From Pseudomonas sp. JQ170C (GTDB lineage: Bacteria > Pseudomonadota > Gammaproteobacteria > Pseudomonadales > Pseudomonadaceae): a stretch of 64,000 nucleotides of DNA. Shown in pieces: positions 43,616 to 56,095 of the stretch (position 1 is the first letter of the stretch; the number at the start of each line of letters is the position of its first letter). A program made the translations under genes and the position numbers. The notes beneath the pieces were generated by a model. That model saw only the letters and a list, made by a program, of their open reading frames with translations, did no database searches and had not been told where the DNA came from. The DNA is taken from assembly GCF_035581345.1 (NCBI RefSeq), contig NZ_CP141608.1, positions 1,692,001 to 1,756,000 of the forward strand, read 5' to 3'.

Positions 43616-46600
43616 ATGCGCCTCAAGTGCATTCGCCTGGCCGGGTTCAAGTCGTTCGTCGACCCCACTACGGTCAACTTCCCCAGCAACATGGCGGCGG
43701 TGGTCGGGCCCAATGGGTGCGGCAAATCCAACATCATCGACGCCGTGCGCTGGGTGATGGGCGAAAGTTCGGCCAAGAACCTGCGTGGCGAGTCGATGAC
43801 CGACGTCATCTTCAACGGCTCCACCAGCCGCAAACCGGTCAGCCAGGCCAGCATCGAACTGGTTTTCGATAACTCTGACAGCACCCTGGTGGGCGAATAT
43901 GCCGCCTATGCGGAAATCTCCATTCGCCGCAAAGTGACCCGCGACGCCCAGAACACTTATTACCTCAACGGCACCAAATGCCGGCGTCGCGATATCACCG
44001 ATATCTTCCTCGGTACCGGCCTGGGCCCGCGCAGCTACTCGATCATTGAGCAGGGGATGATCTCCAAGCTGATCGAGGCCAAGCCTGAAGACCTGCGCAA
44101 CTTCATTGAAGAAGCCGCCGGCATCTCCAAGTACAAGGAGCGTCGGCGCGAAACCGAGAGCCGCATCCGCCGCACCCATGAAAACCTCGAGCGCCTGACC
44201 GACCTGCGCGAAGAACTCGAACGCCAGCTGGAGCGTTTGCACCGCCAGGCCCAGGCCGCCGAGAAGTACAAGGAGTACAAGGCCGAGGAGCGTCAGCTCA
44301 AGGCGCAGTTGTCGGCCTTGCGCTGGCAGGCGCTGGACGAGCAGGTCGGGCAGCGCGAAGCGGTGATCGGTGACCAGGAAGTGGCTTTCGAGGCCCTGGT
44401 GGCCGAGCAGCGCAATGCCGATGCCAGCATCGAGCGCCTGCGTGACGGGCACCATGAGTTGTCCGAGCGTTTTGGCCAGGTCCAGGGTCGTTTCTATTCG
44501 GTCGGTGGCGATATTGCCCGGGTCGAGCAAAGTATCCAGCACGGCCAGCAACGCTTGCGCCAACTGCAGGACGATTTGAAGGAAGCCGAGCGTTCACGCC
44601 AGGAAACCGAATCGCACCTGGGGCATGACCGCACGATGCTCGCTACCTTGGGCGAAGAGCTTGAAATGCTTGAGCCCGAGCAGGAAATCACCTTGGCGGC
44701 AGCCGAGGAGTCCGCCGCGACCCTCGAAGAAGCCGAAGCCACCATGCATGGCTGGCAGGAGCAGTGGGACAGCTTCAACACCCGCTCGGCCGAGCCGCGG
44801 CGCCAGGCCGAAGTGCAGCAGGCGCGAATACAGCAGCTGGACCAGGCCCTTGAGCGCCTGTTCGAGCGCCAGCGCAAGCTGGGTGAGGAGCGCGACCAGC
44901 TCAATGCCGATCCGGAAGATGCCGCCCTTGTCGAGCTGGCAGAGCAAGTGGCCGGCAGCGAGCTGGCGCTCGAAGACTTGCAGGTGCAGGAACAGCACGT
45001 GGTCGAACAGCTCGAGACCCTGCGTGAGCAACTGCAACAAGCCGTCCAGGCCCAGCAGCAGGCTCAAGGCGAGCTGCAGCGCCTGGGTGGACGCCTGGCG
45101 TCGCTTGAAGCCCTGCAACAGGCGGCGCTGGATCCGGACTCCGGTACCGCGCAGTGGTTGCGTGACCAGGGGCTAGAGCAGCGCCCGCGCCTGGCCGAAG
45201 GCCTGCGGGTGGAACCGGGGTGGGAGCTGGCGGTAGAGACCGTCCTGGGTGCCGATTTGCAGGCGGTGCTGGTTGACGATTTCTCGGGGCTCGACCTCGC
45301 GGCGTTCAGTCAGGGCGATCTGCGCTTGCTCGACGCGCGCACCGACGGTGAGCGGGTGCCCGGCAGCCTGCTGGACAAGGTCGAGGGGCGCGTCGATCTG
45401 GCGCCCTGGCTGGGTCAGGTCCGGCCTGTAGAGAGCCTGGAGCAGGCGTTGGCCCAGCGTGGCCAGCTCGGTGCCGGCCAGAGCCTGGTCAGCCGCGATG
45501 GCTATTGGGTCAGCCGCCATTTTCTGCGGGTCAACCGCGCCAGCGATGCCCAGGGTGGGGTGCTGGCACGTGGCCAGGAGCTGGAGCGTCTGGGGCTTGA
45601 GCGTCTGGAGCAGGAAGCGGCGCTGGAAGTGCTCGACGTGCAGCTCCAGGCGCAGCGCGAGCAGCAGCAGGCCCTTGAAGAGCGCCGCGAGCACTTGCGT
45701 CGTCAAGCCCAGGATGAAGCCCGGCAGCAGAGTGAATTCAATGCTCGCTTGTCGGCGGGCAGGGCGCGGGCCGAGCAGCTGACCTTGCGCCGCCAGCGCC
45801 TGGAAGAAGAACTGGCCGAGCTGGTGGAGCAGCGCGCACTGGAAAGTGAACACCTCGGTGAATCGCGGCTGCAGTTGCAGGAGGCGCTTGACCTGATGGC
45901 CCTGGACACCGAGCAGCGCGAACTGCTCCTGGCCCAGCGTGACAGTTTGCGCGAGCGCCTCGATCGGGTGCGCCAAGAGGCTCGTCAGCACAAGGATCAC
46001 GGTCATCAGTTGGCGGTGCGCCTGGGTTCGTTGCGTGCCCAGCACGATTCCACCCGCCAGGCGCTGGAGCGTCTGGAGCTGCAATCAGAACGGCTTTCTG
46101 AAAAGCGCGAACAGCTGACGCTCAACCTTGAGGAAGGCGAGGCGCCCCTTGAGGAGCTGCGCCTGAAGCTGGAAGAGCTGCTGGAAAAGCGCATGAGCGT
46201 CGATGGCGAAATGCGCCAGGCGCGGCTGCACATGGACGAAGCCGATCGTGAGCTGCGGGATGCGGAAAAACGCCGGACCCAGGCTGAACAACAGGCCCAG
46301 CTGTTGCGCGGCCAGCTGGAACAGCACCGCCTGGAGTGGCAAGGCCTGAGCGTGCGCCGCAAGACCCTCCAGGAGCAGTTGCAGGCCGATGGTTATGACC
46401 TGCAGGGCGTGCTGGCGACCTTGAGCGAGACGGCCAGTGAGCAGGAGGCCGAACAGGAGCTTGAGCGCATTGATGCGCGCATCCAGCGCCTGGGGGCAAT
46501 CAACCTGGCGGCCATCGACGAATACCAGCAACAGTCCGAGCGCAAGCGCTACCTGGATGCGCAGGATGCCGACCTGGTCGAAGCGCTGGACACGCTGGAA

Positions 46601-47104
46601 AACGTCATTCGCAAGATCGACAAAGAAACCCGCAATCGTTTCAAAGATACCTTTGATCAGATAAATGCCGGATTACAGGCACTTTTCCCAAAAGTTTTCG
46701 GTGGTGGCAGCGCTTACTTGGAACTGACGGGCGAAGATCTACTCGATACAGGGGTGACAATCATGGCGCGGCCGCCTGGCAAGAAGAACAGCACCATTCA
46801 TTTGCTCTCGGGCGGTGAAAAAGCGCTGACTGCCCTGGCCCTGGTATTCGCCATTTTCAAACTCAACCCGGCACCGTTCTGCATGCTCGATGAAGTCGAT
46901 GCACCACTGGACGATGCCAACGTCGGGCGATACGCCAATCTGGTCAAGGAGATGAGTCAGACCGTGCAGTTCATCTACATCACCCACAACAAGATTGCCA
47001 TGGAGATGGCTGATCAGTTGATGGGCGTGACCATGCATGAACCGGGTTGCTCACGTCTTGTTGCAGTTGATGTGGAAGAGGCTATGGCCATGGTCGACGC
47101 GTGA
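43616..47104 (+). CDS. smc: Chromosome partition protein Smc
   Basis: The 1162-residue ATPase of the SMC complex compacts and segregates chromosomes. The N-terminal Walker A is GPNGCGKSNIIDAVRW (about residues 33-48). Two long coiled coils (about 170-500 and 650-985) flank a hinge near 510-640. The C-terminal head has the ABC signature LLSGGEKALTALAL and Walker B FCMLDEVDAPLDD near 1090-1105. The ATG at 43616 gives MRLKCIRLAGFKSFVDP, the invariant SMC start. It is followed by zipA, as in other Pseudomonas. scpA/scpB are not in the window. Confidence 0.98.
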   Translation: MRLKCIRLAGFKSFVDPTTVNFPSNMAAVVGPNGCGKSNIIDAVRWVMGESSAKNLRGESMTDVIFNGSTSRKPVSQASIELVFDNSDSTLVGEYAAYAEISIRRKVTRDAQNTYYLNGTKCRRRDITDIFLGTGLGPRSYSIIEQGMISKLIEAKPEDLRNFIEEAAGISKYKERRRETESRIRRTHENLERLTDLREELERQLERLHRQAQAAEKYKEYKAEERQLKAQLSALRWQALDEQVGQREAVIGDQEVAFEALVAEQRNADASIERLRDGHHELSERFGQVQGRFYSVGGDIARVEQSIQHGQQRLRQLQDDLKEAERSRQETESHLGHDRTMLATLGEELEMLEPEQEITLAAAEESAATLEEAEATMHGWQEQWDSFNTRSAEPRRQAEVQQARIQQLDQALERLFERQRKLGEERDQLNADPEDAALVELAEQVAGSELALEDLQVQEQHVVEQLETLREQLQQAVQAQQQAQGELQRLGGRLASLEALQQAALDPDSGTAQWLRDQGLEQRPRLAEGLRVEPGWELAVETVLGADLQAVLVDDFSGLDLAAFSQGDLRLLDARTDGERVPGSLLDKVEGRVDLAPWLGQVRPVESLEQALAQRGQLGAGQSLVSRDGYWVSRHFLRVNRASDAQGGVLARGQELERLGLERLEQEAALEVLDVQLQAQREQQQALEERREHLRRQAQDEARQQSEFNARLSAGRARAEQLTLRRQRLEEELAELVEQRALESEHLGESRLQLQEALDLMALDTEQRELLLAQRDSLRERLDRVRQEARQHKDHGHQLAVRLGSLRAQHDSTRQALERLELQSERLSEKREQLTLNLEEGEAPLEELRLKLEELLEKRMSVDGEMRQARLHMDEADRELRDAEKRRTQAEQQAQLLRGQLEQHRLEWQGLSVRRKTLQEQLQADGYDLQGVLATLSETASEQEAEQELERIDARIQRLGAINLAAIDEYQQQSERKRYLDAQDADLVEALDTLENVIRKIDKETRNRFKDTFDQINAGLQALFPKVFGGGSAYLELTGEDLLDTGVTIMARPPGKKNSTIHLLSGGEKALTALALVFAIFKLNPAPFCMLDEVDAPLDDANVGRYANLVKEMSQTVQFIYITHNKIAMEMADQLMGVTMHEPGCSRLVAVDVEEAMAMVDA

Positions 47105-47253
47105 TGGGGTGCGATGCGGCGTGAACCTGCGGTAAATGGGCCTGTCAGTTGCGACAGACGGTGTAAAGTTATCTTTGGTCGTGCTAGCTTAATGTCACTT
47201 ATCTTTTGCGTGGGTAAAACGCCTGTCAGAACATAGAGTTGGCGCCACGTTTT

Positions 47254-47277
47254 AAAGGGGTTTAAACCCTTTATTTT
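47254..47277 (+). terminator. Terminator-like hairpin between smc and zipA
   Basis: AAAGGG-GTTTAAA-CCCTTT is followed by ATTTTT. It is A/T-flanked and could end or attenuate the smc transcript. The surrounding 203-base gap shows no other feature. Confidence 0.55.
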
Positions 47278-47307
47278 TCAGCATTTTTTACAGAGGCACG
47301 GGATTAC

Positions 47308-48183
47308 ATGGAAATCGGTCTGCGCGAGTGGCTGATCGTCATCGGCATCATTGTCATTGCCGGTATTCTTTTTGACGGCTGGCGTCGTATGCGCGGCGGC
47401 AAGGGCAAGCTGAAATTCCGTCTGGATCGCAGCTTTTCAAACCAGCCTGACGAAGACAGCGGCGGCGGTGCAGAAGTGTTGGGCCCGCCACGTGTGCTGG
47501 ACAACCATAAAGAGCCCGAGCTGGATGAGCATGACCTGCCGTCCATGAGTGCGCCTGCGCGCGAGCGTGACAACAAGCCCAAGGCTTCCAAGCGCAAGCG
47601 TGGCAGCGAGCCCCAGCAGGGCGACCTGAACCTGGCGGCCGAACCGCGTGACCGCGAGCCCGACCTGTTCGCCAGCGCTGACGACGACTTCCCGGATGAA
47701 AGCCGTAGCAGCAGTGGTTACGGTAGCAACGAAGCTCGCGATCTGCCGCCGGTTGAAGAAGTGCTGGTGATCAGCGTGATTTCCCGTGACGAAGGCGGCT
47801 TCAAGGGCCCGGCTCTGCTGCAGAACATCCTCGAAAGCGGCCTGCGTTTTGGCGAGATGGATATCTTCCACCGCCACGAGAGCATGGCCGGTAACGGCGA
47901 GGTGCTGTTCTCCATGGCCAACGCGGTCAAGCCAGGCGTCTTCGACCTGGACGACATCGATCATTTCAGCACCCGTGCCGTGAGCTTCTTCCTCGGCCTG
48001 CCAGGGCCGCGCCATCCGAAGCAGGCGTTTGATGTGATGGTGGCTGCTGCGCGCAAACTGGCCCACGAGCTCAATGGCGAGCTCAAGGATGACCAGCGCA
48101 GCGTGATGACGGCCCAGACCATCGAGCATTACCGCCAGCGCATCGTCGAGTTCGAGCGCCGTGCGCTGACCCAGAAACGCTAA
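47308..48183 (+). CDS. zipA: Cell division protein ZipA
   Basis: The 291-residue protein anchors and bundles FtsZ at the division septum. It has a single N-terminal membrane helix (about residues 7-25, [17 protein letters not shown]), a charged linker rich in Asp, Glu, Arg and Pro (about 40-145), and the C-terminal FtsZ-binding domain (about 150-285, [21 protein letters not shown] region). Topology is N-out/C-in. It lies between smc and ligA, the conserved gammaproteobacterial order. Confidence 0.96.
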   Translation: MEIGLREWLIVIGIIVIAGILFDGWRRMRGGKGKLKFRLDRSFSNQPDEDSGGGAEVLGPPRVLDNHKEPELDEHDLPSMSAPARERDNKPKASKRKRGSEPQQGDLNLAAEPRDREPDLFASADDDFPDESRSSSGYGSNEARDLPPVEEVLVISVISRDEGGFKGPALLQNILESGLRFGEMDIFHRHESMAGNGEVLFSMANAVKPGVFDLDDIDHFSTRAVSFFLGLPGPRHPKQAFDVMVAAARKLAHELNGELKDDQRSVMTAQTIEHYRQRIVEFERRALTQKR

Positions 48184-48188
48184 AAGCA

Positions 48189-48232
48189 GCGCGGGGCGGG
48201 CCCTCCTTGAAGGAGTGGGCTTGCCCCGCGAT
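48189..48232. repeat. REP pair, diverged
   Basis: GCGGGGCGGGCCCTCC and GGAGTGGGCTTGCCCCGCG after zipA; several mismatches in the first arm. Confidence 0.75.
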
Positions 48233-48234
48233 GA

Positions 48235-50646
<2,412 letters not shown>

Positions 50647-50705
50647 CAGCGATAAACACAACGTTACCCATGGTCTAGTCTTGGCGAGCAGCCAGGAGGA
50701 TCAGC

Positions 50706-51851
50706 ATGTATCGTTTTTTCGAGCAGTTGGGGGCCAGGATCGCGGCCCCTTTTCTCAGCCAGGCGCAGCACCCGGACCGGGTCTGGCAGTGCCAGTGCGG
50801 CCAGTCGGTGTTCTTTCGCAACAGCCAGTGCCTGGCCTGTCAGTCGGCACTCGGTTACTGGCCACCGAGCAACCGGGTGGCGAGCCTGTTGCCGGGGGCG
50901 GTTGAAGGCACCTGGCTGCTTGATGGCGAACCGCAGCTCGGCCCGCTGCGCCGTTGCGCCAACCTCGATAGCCCGGCGGCCTGCAACTGGCTGCTGGCGG
51001 CGGATGAGCCGTACAGCCTGTGCCTGGCCTGCCGCTTGAACCGGACCATTCCCGACCTCTCGATTGCCGAGAACTCCCTGCGCTGGCGCAAACTGGAAAC
51101 CGCCAAGCGCCGCCTCACCGCGCAACTGTTGCACCTGGGCCTGCCGGTCGAACCCAAGGTCGAGGGTGACGGGCCCGGCCTGGCATTCGACTTTATCGGC
51201 GTTGACCTTGAGGGCAACGCCCCCGTTACCGGCCATGCCAATGGCTTGATCACCCTGGACGTACGCGAAGCCGACGATGACTGGCGCGAGCGGGTCCGGG
51301 TGCAGTTGCATGAGCCTTATAGAACCTTGCTCGGTCATCTGCGTCACGAAGTGGGGCACTACTACTGGGACCGCCTGATCGCCAACGGGCCTTGGCTCGA
51401 TGGCTTTCGCCAGTTGTTTGGTGATGAGCGGGAAAGCTACAGCGACGCGCTTGAACGGCATTACCAGCAGGGTGCGCCGAGTGACTGGGCGCTGGCGCAT
51501 GTGAGTGCCTACGCCACCATGCATCCCTGGGAAGACTGGGCTGAAACCTGGGCGCATTACCTGCACATGACCGATGCGCTGGACACCGCCCTGGCCCTGG
51601 GCATGAATGCTCGGAGCCTGGAGCTGGATTATCCACCGTACCAGGCCCAGGACCTGTACCAGCCGGAAGACCCGGGCGCCAAGGATTTTCTGGCGTTCAT
51701 CAACGCCTGGGTCGAGCTCTCGGCCATGCTCAACGAACTGTCGCGCAGCATGGGGCAAGTGGATTTCTACCCGTTCGTGCTGTCGTCGGCGGTGGTGGCG
51801 AAATTGCACTTCATCCACCTATGCGTCACCGAAAACTCGCCAAGTCATTGA
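50706..51851 (+). CDS. Zinc-ribbon and metallopeptidase-like protein (DUF2248 type)
   Basis: The 381-residue protein has an N-terminal zinc ribbon (CQCGQSVFFRNSQCLACQ, about residues 29-46; further Cys in CANL and CLAC near 75-105) and a C-terminal domain containing LRHEVGHYYWDRL near 213-225, a gluzincin-like HExGH site, plus a distant WAETWAHYLH that may supply the third ligand. The family is annotated as putative zinc-binding peptidase. No signal peptide. It stands between ligA and ffs with an AGGAGG-like RBS. Peptidase activity is predicted from the motif, not demonstrated. Confidence 0.85.
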   Translation: MYRFFEQLGARIAAPFLSQAQHPDRVWQCQCGQSVFFRNSQCLACQSALGYWPPSNRVASLLPGAVEGTWLLDGEPQLGPLRRCANLDSPAACNWLLAADEPYSLCLACRLNRTIPDLSIAENSLRWRKLETAKRRLTAQLLHLGLPVEPKVEGDGPGLAFDFIGVDLEGNAPVTGHANGLITLDVREADDDWRERVRVQLHEPYRTLLGHLRHEVGHYYWDRLIANGPWLDGFRQLFGDERESYSDALERHYQQGAPSDWALAHVSAYATMHPWEDWAETWAHYLHMTDALDTALALGMNARSLELDYPPYQAQDLYQPEDPGAKDFLAFINAWVELSAMLNELSRSMGQVDFYPFVLSSAVVAKLHFIHLCVTENSPSH

Positions 51852-51940
51852 GTGGCGATGATTTTTTATCAACTAAAGGTTGTATCTTGGCGACAGGCCG
51901 GTACAATGGCGCGGCTCGTCGCCAGATGAGCACGCGTTAT

Positions 51941-52053
51941 GGTGGCCCCATCGGTCCCCCCGCAACGATCAGCCGTGAACCCGGTCAGGCCTGGAAGGGA
52001 GCAGCCGCAGCGGTGACATTGTGTGCCGGGGTGTGGCTGGTGGGGCCGCCACC
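51941..52053 (+). ncRNA. ffs: 4.5S RNA of the signal recognition particle
   Basis: The sequence begins GGTGGCCCCATCGG and ends GTGGGGCCGCCACC, so the ends pair along a long rod. The conserved Ffh-binding apex is present: CCGGTCAGGCCTGGAAGGG with downstream AGCAGCCGCAGCGG. Length is about 113 bases, as in E. coli (114). Located between the zinc peptidase-like gene and dnaX, the typical Pseudomonas place. Exact ends are estimated from the outer stem. A short ORF across it is spurious. Confidence 0.93.
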
Positions 52054-52063
52054 TATCTCCAAG

Positions 52064-52081
52064 TCCTTGAGCCCTCAAGGA
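52064..52081. other. Perfect hairpin after ffs
   Basis: TCCTTGA-GCCC-TCAAGGA, 11 bases after the 4.5S RNA. No T-run follows on the plus strand; a seven-A run is nearby. The remaining 220 bases up to dnaX contain no visible gene. Confidence 0.5.
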
Positions 52082-52301
52082 TGTCTCAGCAAAAAAATCT
52101 CTAAGTGGAACAGCGTTTGGGAACACCTGAGTGGTGCGCCGTAAGCGACATGTTTTCCTGCGCGCAGCTTTTGTCCAGCCTTCTTGCTTTGTGCATTCGC
52201 GCCGTGGAAGTTAGCGCGCACGGCAGCGATCGGCGGGTGCAATTTTGCCCCCGCTCCGCTACGATTAGCGGTCTTCAGCTTGCCAGTCGCGACGGTTTTC
52301 G

Positions 52302-54338
52302 ATGAGTTATCAGGTTCTTGCACGTAAATGGCGTCCGCGCTCGTTCCGCGAAATGGTCGGCCAGACCCATGTGCTCAAGGCCTTGATCAATGCACTGGAC
52401 AACCAGCGCCTGCACCATGCCTACCTGTTCACCGGTACCCGCGGTGTGGGCAAGACCACCATTGCGCGGATCATCGCCAAGTGCCTGAACTGCGAGACCG
52501 GTATCACCTCCACCCCGTGCGGCACCTGTTCGGTGTGTCGGGAGATCGATGAGGGCCGGTTCGTCGACCTGATCGAGATCGACGCCGCCAGCCGCACCAA
52601 GGTCGAAGATACTCGCGAACTGCTCGATAACGTGCAGTACGCCCCCAGCCGTGGACGCTTCAAGGTCTACCTGATCGACGAAGTACACATGCTCTCCAGC
52701 CACTCGTTCAACGCCTTGTTGAAAACGCTGGAAGAGCCGCCGCCCTACGTCAAGTTCATCCTGGCGACCACCGATCCGCAGAAATTGCCGGCGACCATCC
52801 TGTCGCGCTGTTTGCAGTTTTCCCTGAAGAACATGACCCCGGAGCGGGTGGTCGAGCACTTGAGCCATGTGCTGGGTGCCGAGAACGTTCCGTTTGAAGA
52901 TGATGCCCTGTGGCTGCTCGGCCGTGCGGCCGATGGCTCCATGCGTGATGCCATGAGCCTGACCGATCAGGCCATTGCTTTCGGTGAAGGCAAGGTGCTG
53001 GCCGCCGATGTGCGGGCCATGCTCGGTACGCTGGATCACGGTCAGGTCTATGGCGTGTTGCAGGCGCTGCTCGAAGGCGACGCCCGCGCGCTGCTCGAAG
53101 CCGTAAGGCATCTGGCGGAGCAGGGGCCGGACTGGAATGGCGTGCTGGCCGAGATGCTCAATGTGCTGCACCGCGTGGCCATCGCCCAGGCTTTGCCCGA
53201 GGCGGTCGATAACGGCCAGGGTGACCGTGATCGCGTGTTGGCCCTGGCCCAGTCGTTGCCGGCAGAAGATGTGCAGTTCTATTACCAGATGGGCCTGATC
53301 GGTCGTCGTGATCTGCCGCTGGCACCAGACCCTCGCGGTGGTTTCGAGATGGTGTTGTTGCGCATGCTGGCGTTTCGGCCTGCCGACACCGATGACGCAC
53401 CGAAGCCGGTACTAAAGCCGGTGGGGATCAGCCAGGCCACAGCTGATTCTGCAAGTACGGTGGCAGCGGCCGCTGTGGTCGCACCTGCCGTGGTTGCCGC
53501 AGCGGTTGACGAGCCCGAGCCGGTCGAGCCGCAGCCAGTGCCTGTGGCAGCGCCAGAAGCTGAAGCTGAACCTGTGCCGGTCGACGTGCAAGCGCCAGCG
53601 CCCGAGCTTGTGGTCGATCTGCCCTGGAACGACCCGGTGGAGGCGCCGCCTGCTGTTGAACCCGAGCCTGAGCCCGAACCTGTCGCCCCCGCACCGCAAC
53701 CTGCCCCGGTTGCGGCTGCCGTTCGCCAGGACGCGCCACCGCTCGACGAGGGCATCGGCTACAGCCCGGCCGGTATGGACCGCGACGACGAGCCGCCGCT
53801 GGATGAAGACTATTACGAACCGGAAATGGATCCGGCCAGCTACAGTTACCTCGATGAGCTGGCGATCGAGCATGTGCACGAAGCGACGCCTGTCGCGGAG
53901 CCCGAGCCGCTCCCTGCAGCCCAGCCGGCCACCGGCCTGGCATTGCAATGGCTGGAATTATTCCCACAGTTGCCGATCTCGGGGATGACCGGCAGTATCG
54001 CCGCCAACTGTACCTTGATGGCCGCCGAAGGCGATGACTGGCTGCTGCACCTGGACCCGGCCCATAGCGCCCTGTTCAACGCCACCCAGCAACGGCGCCT
54101 GAACGAGGCCCTGAACCAGCATTTCGGGCGTACGCTCAAGTTGTCCATCGAGCTGATTCGTCCCGAGCAGGAAACCCCGGCCCAGGCGGCATCGCGCAAG
54201 CGTGCCGAGCGTCAGGGCGAAGCTGAGGCGTCGATCCAGGCCGATCCGCTCATCCAGCAGATGATTCAGCAGTTTGGCGCCATGGTTCGACACGATACCA
54301 TTGAGCCTGTAGACGCCCAGGTCGCACAGGGCGAATGA
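52302..54338 (+). CDS. dnaX: DNA polymerase III subunits tau/gamma
   Basis: The 678-residue clamp-loader ATPase has Walker A GTRGVGKTTIARI (about residues 44-56), a zinc site (CLNCETGI, PCGTCSVC, about 64-82), Walker B LIDEVHML (about 123-130) and the sensor motif LSRCLQF. A proline/glutamate/alanine-rich linker runs from about 370 to 545, followed by the tau-specific C-terminal region that contacts the alpha subunit and DnaB. I see no AAAAAAG slippery heptamer in the gene, so programmed -1 frameshifting of the E. coli type is not evident. Followed by ybaB and recR, the conserved order. Confidence 0.97.
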   Translation: MSYQVLARKWRPRSFREMVGQTHVLKALINALDNQRLHHAYLFTGTRGVGKTTIARIIAKCLNCETGITSTPCGTCSVCREIDEGRFVDLIEIDAASRTKVEDTRELLDNVQYAPSRGRFKVYLIDEVHMLSSHSFNALLKTLEEPPPYVKFILATTDPQKLPATILSRCLQFSLKNMTPERVVEHLSHVLGAENVPFEDDALWLLGRAADGSMRDAMSLTDQAIAFGEGKVLAADVRAMLGTLDHGQVYGVLQALLEGDARALLEAVRHLAEQGPDWNGVLAEMLNVLHRVAIAQALPEAVDNGQGDRDRVLALAQSLPAEDVQFYYQMGLIGRRDLPLAPDPRGGFEMVLLRMLAFRPADTDDAPKPVLKPVGISQATADSASTVAAAAVVAPAVVAAAVDEPEPVEPQPVPVAAPEAEAEPVPVDVQAPAPELVVDLPWNDPVEAPPAVEPEPEPEPVAPAPQPAPVAAAVRQDAPPLDEGIGYSPAGMDRDDEPPLDEDYYEPEMDPASYSYLDELAIEHVHEATPVAEPEPLPAAQPATGLALQWLELFPQLPISGMTGSIAANCTLMAAEGDDWLLHLDPAHSALFNATQQRRLNEALNQHFGRTLKLSIELIRPEQETPAQAASRKRAERQGEAEASIQADPLIQQMIQQFGAMVRHDTIEPVDAQVAQGE

Positions 54339-54406
54339 CCGAATAACTCAAGCAGCCCGGGCCAGGCCCGCGCCGCACCCCGTAACTCTTATTTGAGGTG
54401 ATCCCC

Positions 54407-54733
54407 ATGATGAAAGGTGGCATGGCCGGCCTGATGAAGCAGGCCCAGCAGATGCAGGAAAAAATGGCCAAGATGCAGGAAGAGCTGGCCAACGCCGAAG
54501 TGACTGGCCAATCGGGCGCTGGCCTGGTCAGCGTGGTGATGACCGGTCGTCACGACGTCAAGCGCATCAGCCTGGACGACAGCCTGATGCAGGAAGACAA
54601 GGAAGTGCTCGAAGACCTGATCGCCGCCGCCGTCAACGATGCAGTGCGCAAGGTCGAGCAGAACAGCCAGGAAAAAATGGGCGGAATGACCGCTGGCATG
54701 CAACTGCCACCGGGTTTCAAAATGCCGTTCTAA
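54407..54733 (+). CDS. ybaB: YbaB/EbfC family nucleoid-associated protein
   Basis: The 108-residue DNA-binding protein has the family start [20 protein letters not shown], an amphipathic helix region to about residue 45, then a beta-rich core with [12 protein letters not shown] and the Met-rich tail. It forms dimers that bind DNA non-specifically. GAGG lies 8 bases before the ATG at 54407; an adjacent in-frame ATG at 54410 is equally possible. Located between dnaX and recR as in most proteobacteria, suggesting a role in replication repair. Confidence 0.94.
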   Translation: MMKGGMAGLMKQAQQMQEKMAKMQEELANAEVTGQSGAGLVSVVMTGRHDVKRISLDDSLMQEDKEVLEDLIAAAVNDAVRKVEQNSQEKMGGMTAGMQLPPGFKMPF

Positions 54734-54754
54734 GGCAGCCCTTGTAGTACCCAC

Positions 54755-54797
54755 GGTGGGAGCACAGCTGTGAAGTTGTCGCTCCCATCGTCGTTTT
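54755..54797 (+). terminator. Terminator-like hairpin between ybaB and recR
   Basis: GGTGGGAGC and GCTCCCATC arms (one G-T pair) with an 17-base loop and GTCGTTTTTCT after them. Confidence 0.6.
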
Positions 54798-54831
54798 TCT
54801 CGTGCTTCATTGATATTCAGGCTAATTGACC

Positions 54832-55434
54832 ATGAGCTTCAGTCCCCTGATTCGCCAACTGATCGATGCCTTGCGCACCTTGCCCGGTGTCGGTCAGAAA
54901 ACCGCTCAGCGCATGGCGTTGCAGTTGCTTGAGCGCGACCGCAGCGGCGGCCTGCGCCTGGCCCAGGCCTTGAACCAGGCCATGGAAGGCGTTGGGCACT
55001 GCCGCCAGTGCCGGACCCTGACCGAGCAGGAACTGTGCCCGCAGTGCGCCGACACGCGCCGAGACGACACGCTGCTGTGCGTGGTGGAAGGCCCGATGGA
55101 TGTGTACGCGGTAGAGCAGACCGGCTATCGCGGTCGCTACTTTGTGCTCAAGGGGCACCTGTCACCGCTGGATGGCCTTGGGCCGGAGGCGATCGGCATT
55201 CCGCAGTTGATGGCGCGTATCGAAGAGCAAGACAGCTTCACCGAAGTGATCCTGGCCACCAACCCGACGGTGGAAGGTGAGGCGACTGCTCATTACATCG
55301 CCCAGTTGCTGGCCGACAAGGGGCTCGTTGCTTCGCGTATTGCCCACGGGGTGCCGTTGGGTGGGGAGCTGGAGCTGGTGGATGGCGGGACCCTGGCGCA
55401 TTCCTTTGCCGGGCGTAAGCCGATCTCGCTGTGA
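54832..55434 (+). CDS. recR: Recombination protein RecR
   Basis: The 200-residue protein works with RecF and RecO to load RecA at gaps. It has the helix-hairpin-helix [17 protein letters not shown] (about residues 17-33), a Cys4 zinc finger ([16 protein letters not shown], about 57-72) and a Toprim domain with [15 protein letters not shown] (about 85-99). Length equals E. coli RecR (201). The ATG at 54832 begins [12 protein letters not shown]; the in-frame TTG before it is not needed. Confidence 0.97.
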   Translation: MSFSPLIRQLIDALRTLPGVGQKTAQRMALQLLERDRSGGLRLAQALNQAMEGVGHCRQCRTLTEQELCPQCADTRRDDTLLCVVEGPMDVYAVEQTGYRGRYFVLKGHLSPLDGLGPEAIGIPQLMARIEEQDSFTEVILATNPTVEGEATAHYIAQLLADKGLVASRIAHGVPLGGELELVDGGTLAHSFAGRKPISL

Positions 55435-55439
55435 AACTG

Positions 55440-55489
55440 ATCGCGGGGCAAGCCCGCTCCTACAGTAGGAGCGGGCTTGCCCCGCGCTG
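55440..55489. repeat. REP inverted pair
   Basis: Tight inverted pair of GGGGCAAGCCCGCTCC between the convergent recR and apt genes. Confidence 0.92.
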
Positions 55490-55491
55490 CG

Positions 55492-56040
55492 TTAAAACTC
55501 GCTCAGCGAGAACGCCGTCAGGCAAAAAGTGGGTACACCCACAGCTTCCAGGCGCTTCGACCCGTCCAGCTCCGGCAGGTCGATGATCGCGGCAGCCTCG
55601 AACACCTCGGCGCCCATGCGCCGTACCAGGTTGGTGGCTGCCAGCAAGGTGCCGCCGGTGGCGATCAGGTCATCGAACACCAGCACCGAGTCGCCCTCGC
55701 ACAGGCTGTCGGCATGCACTTCGAGGAAGGCTTCACCGTATTCGGTCTGGTAGCCCTCGGCGATCACATCGGCCGGCAGTTTGCCCTGCTTGCGAAACAG
55801 GATCAGGGGCTTGTTCAGTTGGTGGGCGATGATCGAGCCGATCAGGAAGCCGCGGGCGTCCATGGCGCCGATGTGGCTGAATTCGGCCTCGACATAACGC
55901 TCGATGAAGGCGTCGGCCACATGACGCAGGCCCCGTGGCGACTGGAACAGCGGAGTGATGTCGCGAAAGATCACGCCAGGTTTCGGGAAGTCCGGCACCG
56001 GGCGGATCAGGGCTTTGAGGTCGAAGGGTTCACTGTGCAT
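55492..56040 (-). CDS. apt: Adenine phosphoribosyltransferase
   Basis: The 182-residue enzyme salvages adenine to AMP with PRPP. It has [19 protein letters not shown] (about residues 15-33, family start region) and the PRPP-binding loop [17 protein letters not shown] (about 122-138). Length matches Apt. It is transcribed toward recR and downstream of anr. It gives the cell a purine salvage route alongside the catabolic genes 15 kb away, though no shared operator is visible. Confidence 0.96.
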   Translation of the reverse strand: MHSEPFDLKALIRPVPDFPKPGVIFRDITPLFQSPRGLRHVADAFIERYVEAEFSHIGAMDARGFLIGSIIAHQLNKPLILFRKQGKLPADVIAEGYQTEYGEAFLEVHADSLCEGDSVLVFDDLIATGGTLLAATNLVRRMGAEVFEAAAIIDLPELDGSKRLEAVGVPTFCLTAFSLSEF

Positions 56041-56095
56041 GGGGCGGGTATCCTGAAAAACGAATGCCCGCCAGTATACCCTTTATCCTGCGGGC

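Noticed and set aside
52091..52097. A seven-A run as dnaX frameshift signal
   Set aside because: It lies upstream of the dnaX start; no A-AAA-AAG heptamer is seen inside the gene.
51821..52144. A short plus-strand frame across the 4.5S RNA gene
   Set aside because: The RNA structure explains the sequence; the peptide resembles no protein.
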